A DNA stretch of 47,490 nt from Campylobacterales bacterium (GCA_024280035.1 JAJRQV010000006.1:1-47490); one strand, 5' to 3'. Positions 36,310-45,699 are shown, counted from the first letter of the stretch. A program made the numbers and translations. Notes: a model not told the origin generated them from the letters alone.

Positions 36310-37443
36310 TTATTTAAATAAGGCCTCTAGAGAATCGATTCCCTCTCTCTCTTCTTCAATTTCACCTGTTTCAGAAGTTGACATACCCTCTTGTTCTTCA
36401 AGTTCAATAGCATAACTCGTAAGCATTGAAGCCAGACGGATATTAATTCCGCTTCTTCCAATAGCTTTTGATTTTTGATCACTTGGAAGTACAACAACGG
36501 CTTTATTCTCTTCACCTTCTTCAGTGTCTAAAATTCTTACTGAAGAGATAATAGCAGGGCTCATTGCACGTGAGATAAACAGTTCAGGAACATTAGTATA
36601 TTCAACACAGTCAATATTTTCACCATTAAGCTCTTCACTTACTGCATTAATACGAACACCCTTTACCCCTACCGTTGCACCAACAGGGTCAACTTTTGGA
36701 TGCGTAGAATAGAGTGCGATTTTTGCACGTTCACCTGGGATACGAGCAGAATGTTCGATGATAACAGTCTCATCATTAATTTCTGGAACTTCAAGTGCTA
36801 AAAGCTCTTCTAAAAACTTAGGACTAGTACGAGAAAGTTCAATCACCATACCCACTTCTTTGTCAACATTAACACGTCTAACAACAGCTTTAAGAATCTC
36901 ACCTGGTTTAAAGATCTCACCCTTGATACGGCTTTTCATTGGAAGAATAGCACGAATTTCATCTAACTCAATAAAGGTATTTTGTTGATGGTCAACACGG
37001 GTAACACGCCCACTTACAATAGTTCCAATCTTACCTTTGAACTTATTATAAAGCTCATCTTCTACAAGTCTTTGAATATGAAACTCAATTTCTCTATGAA
37101 GTTGCCCTGCAGCAGTACGACCATAGTCTTCTAATTTATGCTCTTGATGAAGTTGGTCATCAATTTCAACATCTTCATCCAACTCTTTTGCATCAGTTAA
37201 AGAGATATACGCATCTGCTAATTCCCCTTGAAGCTCTGGGGCATCATCTGCAACAACAGTAATAATTTGAAAAATATTAGCTGCGCGAGTCTCTTCATTG
37301 ATTTCAACTTCATACTCAAAGTGATCAGAAATAACACGTTTAGCTGTCTGTTTAAAAGCTGTTTTTAGTGCTTCTTTCACTTTTTCAGGTTCAAGCCCTT
37401 TTTCTGCTGCAATTGCTTCAATAATATCTACTATTTTTTCCAT
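36310..37443 (-). CDS. nusA: Transcription elongation/termination factor NusA
   Basis: A 377-residue NusA: an N-terminal RNA-polymerase-binding domain (residues 1-125), an S1 domain (GKIGTIVSGRVTRVDHQQNT), KH1 (RTSPKFLEELLALEVPEI) and KH2 (AIGRSGINIRLASML). The C-terminal acidic repeats of E. coli NusA are absent, as usual in this phylum; the tail is acidic. An essential gene with an intact frame. It is not in the common rimP-nusA-infB order here, and the gene on the other side is divergent. Confidence 0.95.
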   Translation of the reverse strand: MEKIVDIIEAIAAEKGLEPEKVKEALKTAFKQTAKRVISDHFEYEVEINEETRAANIFQIITVVADDAPELQGELADAYISLTDAKELDEDVEIDDQLHQEHKLEDYGRTAAGQLHREIEFHIQRLVEDELYNKFKGKIGTIVSGRVTRVDHQQNTFIELDEIRAILPMKSRIKGEIFKPGEILKAVVRRVNVDKEVGMVIELSRTSPKFLEELLALEVPEINDETVIIEHSARIPGERAKIALYSTHPKVDPVGATVGVKGVRINAVSEELNGENIDCVEYTNVPELFISRAMSPAIISSVRILDTEEGEENKAVVVLPSDQKSKAIGRSGINIRLASMLTSYAIELEEQEGMSTSETGEIEEEREGIDSLEALFK

Positions 37444-37600
37444 GAGTAAATCCCTTTAAAATTATTAATATTGATAAGTTTATTTAGGAGAACAGATTCA
37501 TCCGCATAGAGACCTCAAATAGGTACTTTGCTAAATCTTATCAAAAAGTAATTGGATTATACATAAACTTGTCTTAATAAGCTCTTTATTTATAAGAAGA

Positions 37601-37606
37601 TATAAT
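37601..37606 (+). promoter_or_regulatory. Probable -10 box of the 37643-43319 gene run
   Basis: tataat 37 bases before the start codon of the HP0268-like gene, followed by an agaagga ribosome-binding site. No clear -35 element. It would drive the whole same-direction run of genes to 43319. Confidence 0.5.
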
Positions 37607-37642
37607 CGCGGTAATATAACTCACAAAAGAGAAGGAAAATTT

Positions 37643-37885
37643 ATGGATTTAAAATTAGTTCGTGAAGATGTAACTGCTAAACCAAAGAAAACAACACTTA
37701 AAAAAATTGAAGAGACTGTAGCAAAAACAGGTTCTGCAATTATTTATTTTGATAGAGATAACTCTCATAAAGACCTTATTGCCTTAGGTGAGCACTTTGA
37801 AGAGACTGAAAAATCTTTTTACATGAGAGAAGTACGTTACGGTCTTAATGACAATGATTATATGTATGAGGTTCATGTACTGTAA
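37643..37885 (+). CDS. HP0268-like small protein
   Basis: An 80-residue protein matching the HP0268 family of Campylobacterota, whose Helicobacter member has an Smr-like fold and is reported to nick DNA. Segments VKKTTLKKIEETVAKTG (approximate) and AIIYFDRDNSHKDLI are recognisable, as is the YEVHVL end. Its position directly before miaB and the DUF374 acyltransferase is the order I recall from H. pylori (HP0268-HP0270), which supports the call. Confidence 0.8.
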   Translation: MDLKLVREDVTAKPKKTTLKKIEETVAKTGSAIIYFDRDNSHKDLIALGEHFEETEKSFYMREVRYGLNDNDYMYEVHVL

Positions 37886-37914
37886 TCGTTTTACGATTTC
37901 AAAAGCATAAATGA

Positions 37915-39216
37915 ATGTCTAAAAAAGTATTTATTGAAACCTTAGGTTGTGCCATGAATGAGCGCGACACAGAACATATGATTGCTGAACTTAGGGATAA
38001 AGAGGACTATGAAGTCACTTTTGACTCTACTGAAGCTGACTTGATTCTGATTAATACCTGTTCGGTACGTGAGCGTCCTGTGCATAAACTTTTTTCTGAA
38101 TTAGGGGCTTTTAATAAGTATAAAAAACCCAGCACTAAAATTGGTGTTACGGGATGTACAGCCTCTCACTTGGGTGCAGAGATTATTAAACGTGCGCCTT
38201 ATGTTGATTTTGTTTTAGGGGCACGTAATGTTTCTAAGATTACAGAAGTTCTTCACAGACCCAAAGCGGTTGAGATTGATATTGATTATGATGAGTCTCA
38301 ATTTGCTTTTTCAGAATTTCGGGGTTCATCACATAAAGCGTATGTTAATATCTCTATTGGATGTGACAAGGCATGTACCTTTTGTATTGTTCCTAAAACC
38401 CGTGGAGATGAGATTTCCATTCCTGCTGATCTGATTATTAATGAATGCATTAAAGCCAGTGATAAAGGTGCTCAGGAGATTTTTCTTTTGGGGCAAAATG
38501 TAAACAATTATGGTCGCCGTTTTTCAGGAGATCATGAGAAAATTACCTTTGCAGAGCTTTTAAATAAGATTTCTAAGATTGACAAGGTAAAAAGAATTCG
38601 TTTTACTTAACCTCACCCTTTTCATATGGATGATGCATTTTTAGAAGAGTTTGCTTCTAATGATAAAATCTGTAAGTCTATGCACATGCCAATTCAAAGT
38701 GGCTCAAGCGAGATTTTAAAGATGATGAAACGGGGTTATAACAAAGAGTGGTTTTTAAACCGTGCCTTAAAACTACGTGAGCTTGTACCGAATGTTTCTA
38801 TCTCAACAGATATTATTGTAGCTTTCCCAGGGGAAAGTGATGATGACTTTAAAGAGACTATCGATGTAATGAGACAGGTTCGTTTTGAACAGGTTTTCTC
38901 ATTTAAGTACTCTTCTCGTCCTTTAACAGAAGCGGCTGAAATGACCAACACTGTTGATGAAGAGGTGGCTTCGGAACGTCTTGCTTATCTTCAAGGTTTT
39001 CAAAACTCTATTACGGATGAAGTGACCAACGCCCTTTTAGGTAAAACAGTCGAAGTCTTTTTTGAAGAGTCTCGTGATGGCGGTTTTATAGCCGGACGTA
39101 GTGATAATAACTTTTTAATTAAGGTGTATGCAGATGCTTCTCTTTTAGGAACTTTTGCAAAGGTTAAAATCATTAAAACGGGACGGATGTCTCAAATAGG
39201 CGAGATTATTGCTTAA
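37915..39216 (+). pseudogene. miaB: tRNA-2-methylthio-N6-dimethylallyladenosine synthase MiaB, interrupted by TAA
   Basis: MiaB is a radical-SAM methylthiotransferase modifying A37 of tRNAs. Read through, it is 433 residues: UPF0004 domain with three Cys ([27 protein letters not shown]), radical-SAM motif CDKACTFC (residues 150-157) and a C-terminal TRAM domain. Codon 232 is TAA (38608-38610) in the invariant RFTSPHP motif: RFT[12 protein letters not shown], so TCA to TAA fits. The frame is continuous on both sides. Truncation before the second half of the radical-SAM barrel would abolish activity. It is the second gene of the run. Confidence 0.93.
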
Positions 39217-39838
39217 GAAGTTTCTACGTAAACTTGCCTCAACCTTACTTCCTTTTATAGGTGCACTTTTTATGCGCCTTATCTACCTGACCTCTAAAAA
39301 AACCTTTCATTTCCCTGATAATATTCCTGAGTAACGCTGTATTATTGCTTCTTGGCATGGTGACTTACTGATGCAACCTTTTTCATACAGAAAATGGAGA
39401 AAAAAGCCTAAGGCGGTGATAATGATTTCTGAACATTTTGATGGAGAGATGATTGCAAAAACGGTGGGGCATTTTGGTTTAGAAACGATTCGTGGTTCAA
39501 CACGACGTGGGGCAGCGCGTGTACTTCTTCAAGCCATTAAAAAAGTAAAAAAAGAGGGTTATGACTTAGGCATTACTCCTGACGGTCCTAAGGGACCAAG
39601 GTTTACAGTGAGTGATGGAATTATTGTTGTTTCTCAAAAAGCCGATAAAAACATTGTCGTGTTAAACTGTATTGCTAGTGCCTATTGGCAATTAGGTTCA
39701 TGGGATAAATTTATTATCCCTAAACCTTTTTGTCATCTTCAGTTTTACTGTAGTGAGCCATTTAAAGTGACTAATATGCCGATGAAAGAGGCAAAAGAAG
39801 TAGTTTATGATAAACTAATGGAACATTCACTGCAATAG
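39209..39838 (+). pseudogene. DUF374 lysophospholipid acyltransferase-like protein, interrupted by TAA
   Basis: A 209-residue protein of the DUF374 acyltransferase family (HP0270-like), probably involved in lipid or lipid A acylation. The frame starts at a TTG at 39209 overlapping the miaB stop, with hydrophobic N-terminal sequence (STLLPFIGALFMRLIYL). Codon 42 is TAA (39332-39334) after FPDNIPE, then RCIIASWHGDLLMQP follows in frame; the HGD motif is catalytic in this fold. Later come GSTRRGAARVLLQAI and GITPDGPKGPR. The first residue after the Glu is normally Lys, Glu or Gln, so any single base change to T could cause the TAA. The start codon is not certain. Confidence 0.83.
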
Positions 39839-39911
39839 ACGTGGGAGATAAGACCTATTCTCAAACACTTGAGAATGAAAATTGCTTTATTCAAAGTAAA
39901 AAAGGAAAAGT

Positions 39912-40385
39912 ATGGAAAGTACAATCAGTCGATACAAATCTCCAATGCTTATAGCACTTGTCTTACTCTTTAGTATGCTTGCGTACTTCTTTTTCCATCC
40001 TTCTTACCAAAAGTCTTTAGAAGCAAAGCTCCACTACACTATGGGTGATTATCAAAAAGCCTATACACTATCAAGTGAGGCATATGCCCTTGAACCTTAC
40101 AATCGTATGGCAAACTCGATTATGGTGCAGTCTAAGTATGCACTTCGGTATGTTAATTATAATACACAAGCCCAAAAATACCTTGATGTTATTAGCGGGT
40201 ATGCTAAACAAGAAAAGATTATGCTTGCTGAGCAGATGCGTATTAAAATGATGTGTGATATTATGATAGATAAACATCAGAAGATGCAAGCTACTATTTT
40301 AATTGATAAAGACCTTGTCAAACAGTCTCTAAGATATTATGAGCAGTTTGTGGATTTACATGAAAAACTTATTAAAACTTTATAA
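39912..40385 (+). CDS. Membrane-anchored TPR-like protein
   Basis: A 157-residue protein with one N-terminal TM helix (residues 12-30, PMLIALVLLFSMLAYFFF) and a helical remainder that contains TPR-like pattern LEAKLHYTMGDYQKAYTLSSEAYALEPYN. An aaaggaa site precedes the ATG. Its 3' end overlaps the recombinase start by 26 bases, so it belongs to the same translationally linked group. No defined partner. Confidence 0.65.
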   Translation: MESTISRYKSPMLIALVLLFSMLAYFFFHPSYQKSLEAKLHYTMGDYQKAYTLSSEAYALEPYNRMANSIMVQSKYALRYVNYNTQAQKYLDVISGYAKQEKIMLAEQMRIKMMCDIMIDKHQKMQATILIDKDLVKQSLRYYEQFVDLHEKLIKTL

Positions 40386-41193
40386 ACTTTCCTTTTTAGA
40401 CTATTTGAGTGATATCCGAGGCTACTCTGACTTAACTGTAAAAACTTATGCCATGGCTATTGATGAGGCTTTTTTATATATTAACATGGAAAAAGAGTCG
40501 AGTCTTATTCTTAATCTTAATCCTTATCGTCTAAAAATAGCTCATCTTAATTCAAAAACTATTTCTAAAAAACTCTCTTCTTTACGCTCTTTTGTTAAGT
40601 TTATGCAAGACAGAGGTGAAAAAATTATGCTCAAAGGAGATGCGCCTATAAAAGTAGCAAAAACTTTACCTAAGCCTATCTCTTATGAACATATTTTAGA
40701 AGCCTTAGAAATTGCAGAGCTTCAAGATAAGTTAATGATTATGGTTTTATACACCTTAGGGCTTCGTATAAGTGAACTCTCTTCTTTACGTTTAGATGCA
40801 ATAAGTTCACAATGGATTCGTGTTGTGGGTAAAGGAAAAAAAGAGAGAGAACTACCTTTATTAGATAAAACTTCTCATTTGATTGAGTTATATAAGCATG
40901 AATTTTCTCCAAGGGTGTTTCTTTTTGAGAAAAATGGAGCAAAATTAAGCGAAAATACTCTAAGATATAAATTAACAACACTATTTAAAAAAATCGGCCT
41001 TCACGTAACACCACATATGTTACGTCATTCTTATGCAACGCATCTATTAAACTCAGATGCAAGAATTGCCGATGTTAGTGAACTATTTGGGCATTCATCT
41101 ATGGCAACAACGCAGATTTATACTAAACTTAGCTCAAATCTAAAGATGAAAAATTATCAGAGTGCTCACCCTTTATCACGAGGAGACAGATGA
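40360..41193 (+). CDS. Tyrosine recombinase (Xer-like)
   Basis: A 277-residue phage-integrase-family recombinase with a SAM-like core-binding domain (1-100) and the catalytic domain: Arg in LGLRISELSSLRL, Lys in KGKKERELPL, HxxR in HMLRHSYATHLL, His in FGHSSMATTQ and the nucleophile Tyr in IYTKLS. All catalytic residues are present. Length and architecture fit a Xer-type enzyme or a small integrase. The start at 40360 (MKNLLKLYKLS) is preferred over an in-frame ATG at 40339. Its stop overlaps the next start (ATGA), so it is coupled to the PilM-like gene. A dif-like target site was not found. Confidence 0.85.
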   Translation: MKNLLKLYKLSFLDYLSDIRGYSDLTVKTYAMAIDEAFLYINMEKESSLILNLNPYRLKIAHLNSKTISKKLSSLRSFVKFMQDRGEKIMLKGDAPIKVAKTLPKPISYEHILEALEIAELQDKLMIMVLYTLGLRISELSSLRLDAISSQWIRVVGKGKKERELPLLDKTSHLIELYKHEFSPRVFLFEKNGAKLSENTLRYKLTTLFKKIGLHVTPHMLRHSYATHLLNSDARIADVSELFGHSSMATTQIYTKLSSNLKMKNYQSAHPLSRGDR

Positions 41194-42263
41194 AACTTTC
41201 AAATCTTATAAAAAACCTTTACCAACAGGTTTTTATTGGGCTTGTTGTTCAAAATACAGAGGTAAAAGTTTGTGTGCAGATGCTTAAGGGTAAAAAAGTA
41301 GAAAAAGAGGTTAAAAAGCATTTCGAAATTTCTCACGCAAAACCCAGTGAAGAGCTAAATGCTTTTATTAAACAATATATGGATGAGTCTCCTTTTTCTT
41401 ATGTTTCTATCTTAAATGATGCCCTTGTTCAAGGTGCACTTCCAACGTGTTCTATGCACGAGGCAGAAAACTTTAGTGATTTAGCCTCTTGTGTGACCTT
41501 ATGCAATGAGAATAATTGGATGGTATATGCGGAGAAATCTGAACTTAATGCCTTGCAAAAACGTTTTTCTGTTACGGGTGTAGATTTTATCTTCTCTCCC
41601 TTTTTACTGCTTTCAAACTTTTTTAAAGACAAAACAGAGGGTAAAGCAAGTCTTTTAGTTTTAATTCAACATGACTTTTTAAGTCTGTGTGTTTTTTGTG
41701 AGGGTAAGCTTCTGTTTGCACAACACTATAATATGACTGATGCCGTAGAAGATGAGTCTTTAAGTGAAGAGATAGAAGAAAATTCGGTAGAGAGTTTAGG
41801 CTTTGACTTGGATGATGAAGATAGTCTGTCTATTAATCTAGATGATATAGATGCCTTGGATGAACTTGATGCCTTAGATGACTTGGATAATCTTGATGAC
41901 TTAGACGATTTAGATGAACTTGATGATATTGAAGATTTTGAAGAGTCTTTAAATGATGCGGTTGAAGAGTCTGAAATTGCCTTAGAAGAAGCCAAGAGTA
42001 AGCATGAGTCTAAGATTGATAATTTTTCTGATGAGTATAAACATTTTCAACTAATACAAGGGGCGCTTAATCAGTTCTATGCAGATGATAAATATAATAA
42101 TCAATTTGTTGAAGAGGTTTATATTGCCAATACAAATGAAGATGGGCATGATTTAGTAAAGTTTTTAGAAGAAGAACTTTTTGTATCTGTTTTTAAACGT
42201 ACTATTGATATTGAAAAAGAGTTAGTCAGTATGTCAATTGAGGAGGCTAGAAATGAGAAATAG
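41190..42263 (+). CDS. PilM-like protein with an acidic Leu-Asp-x repeat tract
   Basis: A 357-residue protein whose position and size suggest the cytoplasmic actin-like platform protein of type II/IV secretion or competence machines (PilM/GspL-like): beta-strand start FIGLVVQNTEVKVCVQMLKG, YVSILNDALVQG and HDFLSLCVFCEGKLLF. The match is by layout and not by strong motifs. Residues 217-249 are eleven uninterrupted Leu/Ile-Asp/Glu-x triplets (for example LDELDALDDLDN), within a highly acidic region from about 178 to 272. The rest of the gene is ordinary. Start ATG overlaps the recombinase stop. Confidence 0.55.
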   Translation: MKLSNLIKNLYQQVFIGLVVQNTEVKVCVQMLKGKKVEKEVKKHFEISHAKPSEELNAFIKQYMDESPFSYVSILNDALVQGALPTCSMHEAENFSDLASCVTLCNENNWMVYAEKSELNALQKRFSVTGVDFIFSPFLLLSNFFKDKTEGKASLLVLIQHDFLSLCVFCEGKLLFAQHYNMTDAVEDESLSEEIEENSVESLGFDLDDEDSLSINLDDIDALDELDALDDLDNLDDLDDLDELDDIEDFEESLNDAVEESEIALEEAKSKHESKIDNFSDEYKHFQLIQGALNQFYADDKYNNQFVEEVYIANTNEDGHDLVKFLEEELFVSVFKRTIDIEKELVSMSIEEARNEK

Positions 42264-42774
42264 TTTTATTAGACCTCGTAAAAAAAGCCTTATTAGCCCT
42301 GAATTTAAACTTCTTTTCTTTTTCTTCTCTATTACCTTGGGAATGTTAGTAAGTTCATACGGTTTTTTAAAAGTTAAAGCAGTTATGTATGAGACAACAC
42401 GAGCTGAACTCATTAGTAAAAGTGAGATATTAAAAACAGATATTATAAATATGAATGAAGAAATTGCTTTTATTAAGATTGAAAAACAACATGCAGAGGG
42501 TGTTTACACTAGTAATACAGTTTTAAAAGAGAGTATTCATAATCTGTTTGACTTAGTACCTCAAAAAATAACACTTTCAAAAGCAGATCTAAAAGAAGAT
42601 GAGTTAATACTTTATGGTATTACCCCGAATAAAGAGGTGTATGAATTTTTACTTCTAGCTCCTTTACGTTCAATCTTTCATCGCTCTTATACAAGTTATT
42701 ATGCGATGGAAAATGGTTGGTACTCTTTTGTATCAAAAAACTATCTTGATAGAGAATTGGCAGTAGTAGAATGA
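42253..42774 (+). CDS. PilN-like membrane protein
   Basis: A 173-residue protein: short basic N-terminus (NSFIRPRKKSLISPEFK), one TM helix (FFFFSITLGMLVSSYGFL), a coiled coil and a small C-terminal domain (LFDLVPQKITLSKADLKEDELILYG), the architecture of PilN. The start is the ATG at 42253, preceded by gaggagg at the right distance; an ATG at 42238 is in frame but lacks a site. It overlaps the PilM-like gene by 11 bases and the next gene by 4 (ATGA). Confidence 0.6.
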   Translation: MRNSFIRPRKKSLISPEFKLLFFFFSITLGMLVSSYGFLKVKAVMYETTRAELISKSEILKTDIINMNEEIAFIKIEKQHAEGVYTSNTVLKESIHNLFDLVPQKITLSKADLKEDELILYGITPNKEVYEFLLLAPLRSIFHRSYTSYYAMENGWYSFVSKNYLDRELAVVE

Positions 42775-43319
42775 AGTTTCATATCTCAAGACAGATGATT
42801 TATATCCTCTCTTTATCTGTTGTTTTTTTAGTTGTTGTATTTATATTTGCCTTTGCTGTTCTTATCCCTATGGGTAAAGAGTACCGTGTAGCAAGAATGG
42901 ACACAAAAAAGATATCTTATCAAGTTGATATGATTCAAGGTGAATATGATAAGGTATATGCGAATTTAAAAACACTTAAGGCAGATAACCGTCATGTTAT
43001 TGGTGCGTATACAACAGTTTTTAATTCTGAAAGATTTAGTAAAATTCATGCACAACATTTTGAAAGTTTTTCACTTTCAAAACTGAGCTCACCACAACAA
43101 GAAGATGATTTTGCAGTGTATGAGGTAAATACATCAACTTTAATTAATTCACCTCAAGGTTTTTACGACTTTTTAGATGCTGTTAACAAAAGTGATAATA
43201 TTGTTAGTGTTAACTTTCCTATTCATTTTGAACGCGATGCTAATTTAATTAAGTCATCATTTACTATGCATGTTTATGCAGCCAATAAACAAGATAAAGA
43301 CTCAGATAAAGAGTTATAA
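42771..43319 (+). CDS. PilO-like membrane protein
   Basis: A 182-residue protein: one TM helix (residues 8-30), a coiled-coil stretch and a ferredoxin-like domain with SPQGFYDFLDAVNKSDNIVSVNFPIHFE, as in PilO or GspM/CtsX-like inner-membrane proteins. The operon appears to end here because the next gene converges. The secretin and ATPase genes expected for such a machine are not in the window. PilO-like is my inference from layout. Confidence 0.6.
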   Translation: MKFHISRQMIYILSLSVVFLVVVFIFAFAVLIPMGKEYRVARMDTKKISYQVDMIQGEYDKVYANLKTLKADNRHVIGAYTTVFNSERFSKIHAQHFESFSLSKLSSPQQEDDFAVYEVNTSTLINSPQGFYDFLDAVNKSDNIVSVNFPIHFERDANLIKSSFTMHVYAANKQDKDSDKEL

Positions 43320-43339
43320 AACCTTTTTATACACCCTGT

Positions 43340-44341
43340 CTATTCAAGTGAACAGGGCATAAAACGCGTATAAAGAATAAAAGCCATAGGATGCTTAAAA
43401 AGGTAAGGGCGGAGTTTATTGGGAATGCCTAAGACTCTGCACTCTTCTTTAAAGGCTTTATCCATACTCTCTTTGATATAAGGGGCAATATAATAAATTC
43501 CCTTATCTAAAATAATCAAAAACTTTCTACCAGCAATAACTTCATCTGAAGACTTTAGCTCTTGTCTTTGTAAGGCAGTTAGCATATAATTTTTAGATTT
43601 TAAAATCTTGTCAATATGAAAGATATCACTGCGTTTATCAGCGGTACTAAAAAAGAGACTTAAGTTATCTACCTCTTTAATATCAACTTCTTTAATGAGA
43701 CTGTTAACATCTTCTTCAAGGTATGTAAAACTCTGTTTAATCCCCTCTTTATAATGATGAATAAGTTCAGTCGCTATCTCATGTCTAAAATAGTTACGTT
43801 TGTAGCTAGTGTCATTATTACTTTCATCATGAAAATACTTGATTTTTCTGTTTTTTAAATAGTAGATAATCTCTTCTTTAGAGTTTTCAAGAAGAGGGCG
43901 AGAAAGAATATAAGTAGAACGTTTCTCATCTTTTTTCATACCTAAAAGTTCAGCCGAACCCGCACCCTTACATAACTGCATAAGCATCCATTCTAAACGA
44001 TCTTGTAGATGATGACCTGTAAGCAGATGGGTGTAATTATGTTTTTTAATGAGTTCTTCAAAAAAATCATACCGAACACAACGTGCCTGATATTCAAAGT
44101 TTTTCTCAATTTTTTCTGCTCTTAAAAGGTGACAGTTAAGATTAAACTTTTTAGCAAGTTCTTGGGCATATCTTACCTCTTCATCTGCCTGAACTCTTAA
44201 CCCGTAATTTACAATAGCAATATCAAAATCTATCTTATGCTCAAGAAGAGAAAAAAAGAGGGCAGTGGAGTCAGCCCCTCCTGAAAAAGCGAGTAGAGAT
44301 TTTTTTAAAGAGCTGAGATTTTGTGAGTTTAAAAGACTCAT
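43340..44341 (-). CDS. tilS: tRNA(Ile)-lysidine synthase TilS
   Basis: A 333-residue ATP-dependent enzyme that modifies C34 of the tRNA(Ile) CAU anticodon to lysidine, an essential step. PP-loop LLAFSGGADSTALFFSLL is at residues 15-32. HHLQDRLEWMLMQLCKG and NYFRHEIATELI (KRNYFRHE) are the family motifs. The C-terminal domain is the short form of this phylum. It lies eight bases downstream of rimO and is cotranscribed. Confidence 0.94.
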   Translation of the reverse strand: MSLLNSQNLSSLKKSLLAFSGGADSTALFFSLLEHKIDFDIAIVNYGLRVQADEEVRYAQELAKKFNLNCHLLRAEKIEKNFEYQARCVRYDFFEELIKKHNYTHLLTGHHLQDRLEWMLMQLCKGAGSAELLGMKKDEKRSTYILSRPLLENSKEEIIYYLKNRKIKYFHDESNNDTSYKRNYFRHEIATELIHHYKEGIKQSFTYLEEDVNSLIKEVDIKEVDNLSLFFSTADKRSDIFHIDKILKSKNYMLTALQRQELKSSDEVIAGRKFLIILDKGIYYIAPYIKESMDKAFKEECRVLGIPNKLRPYLFKHPMAFILYTRFMPCSLE

Positions 44342-44349
44342 AATAGGCT

Positions 44350-45699
44350 TTATGAGATTACAGTAGCGGTAAGAATATCACCTACTTTTTCAGTAATACG
44401 AGCAGTATAAACCTTTCCAAACTCAAGTGTAGTTCCTTCTGCAAGTTCATTATCATTAACATAAATTTCACCATCAATTTGAGGTGTCCATCCAAGCTCT
44501 CTTGCCGAAAGTAAGAACTCATGTTCATCACTTTCACCATCAATAACAATTTCTACAGTCTGTCCGACTCTTGCTTGTAAACTCTTATTCATTACCTCTT
44601 GGGCAATTTCTCCCATGATTTCGGCACGTTCATTTATGAGCTCTTGTGTAAGTTTTCCTTCCATCTCAAAGGCATCTGTTCCCTCTTCATCCGAATAAGC
44701 AAAGGTAGAGATTCTGTCAAATCCAAAAGAGCGGGCAAAGTCGCACATCTCATCAAAATCTTCTTGACTCTCTTGAGGATGCCCTACAATAAAAGAGGTT
44801 CGTAAAAAAGCATTAGGAAGAGATTTAATATACTCCAACTGTTCAATAGTTTTCTCTTTTGAAAAACCACGCTTCATGAGTTTGAGCATCTTGTTTGAGA
44901 TATGCTGAATAGGCATATCAAAATAATTATGAAAAATCTTAGATTCATTCATAACTTTTAAAAGTTTTAGACTCGCAGTGGTTGGATAAAGGTATAAAAG
45001 GCGGGCAGAACGCACACCTTCAATCAGTTCAATTCTTTGAATTAAATGGGTAAGACCATCTTTCACATTTTTATCTCTTAGGTAAGAGCTTGAATCTTGA
45101 GAAATAAAAGAGAAGTCATAATAACCTTGTCTAACTAAACTCTCAACCTCTTGTGCAACAATGTCTAAGTCACGTGAATTGAGTTTACCTTTAAAAGAGG
45201 GAATGGCACAAAAAGAACAGGTCTGATTACAGCCTTCGGAGAACTTGATATAAGCATGATAAGAAGAACCCGTAATCACACGTTCTTCTTTTCCAATAAG
45301 GTAGGTTTTTTCAGAAAATCGGCTCTGTTTAGCGGCGAGTAGGATGTCAATCTGGTCATAATCACCCACACCAGTAAAAATATCAACCTCTTTCATCTCT
45401 TTTTGAAGATCATCTTTATAACGCTCACTCAGACATCCTGCCATCACTAAAAGAGAGTCCTCTTTACGTTGGTCATGAAGGTTAAGTACAGTATTAACAC
45501 TCTCTTCTTTAGCCGCATCAATAAAACCACAGGTATTAACAATAATAACATCAGCCTCTTCACTAGAGTCTGTCATCTCAAAATCACGAAGTTTGCCTAA
45601 CATTACCTCAGTATCAACAAGATTTTTAGTACAACCTAAAGATACAATATGGAGTTTTTTTACGGGTTTTTCTTCAGTAAATGTCATGTTTTTGTGCAA
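44350..45699 (-). CDS. rimO: Ribosomal protein S12 methylthiotransferase RimO
   Basis: A 449-residue radical-SAM enzyme that methylthiolates Asp89 of S12. Three Cys of the UPF0004 domain (SLGCTKNLVDTE, VNTCGFIDAAKEES, GCLSERY), the radical-SAM motif CNQTCSFC and a C-terminal TRAM domain with GEIYVNDN are present. The frame opens at 45726; I prefer the TTG at 45699, preceded by aagga seven bases upstream, to an ATG at 45687 with no site. It is the intact paralogue of the broken miaB. Confidence 0.92.
   Translation of the reverse strand: MHKNMTFTEEKPVKKLHIVSLGCTKNLVDTEVMLGKLRDFEMTDSSEEADVIIVNTCGFIDAAKEESVNTVLNLHDQRKEDSLLVMAGCLSERYKDDLQKEMKEVDIFTGVGDYDQIDILLAAKQSRFSEKTYLIGKEERVITGSSYHAYIKFSEGCNQTCSFCAIPSFKGKLNSRDLDIVAQEVESLVRQGYYDFSFISQDSSSYLRDKNVKDGLTHLIQRIELIEGVRSARLLYLYPTTASLKLLKVMNESKIFHNYFDMPIQHISNKMLKLMKRGFSKEKTIEQLEYIKSLPNAFLRTSFIVGHPQESQEDFDEMCDFARSFGFDRISTFAYSDEEGTDAFEMEGKLTQELINERAEIMGEIAQEVMNKSLQARVGQTVEIVIDGESDEHEFLLSARELGWTPQIDGEIYVNDNELAEGTTLEFGKVYTARITEKVGDILTATVIS

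Noticed and set aside
878-39334. TAA recoded as an amino acid
   Set aside because: TAA also ends most intact genes here, and the residues expected at the internal sites differ (Gln in tex and the pump, Ser in miaB, probably Leu in the cyclase); flanking contexts share nothing.
41726-41995. Minus-strand serine-rich open frame of 89 codons
   Set aside because: It is the reverse strand of the Leu-Asp-x tract and of its acidic surroundings; the composition is a side effect.
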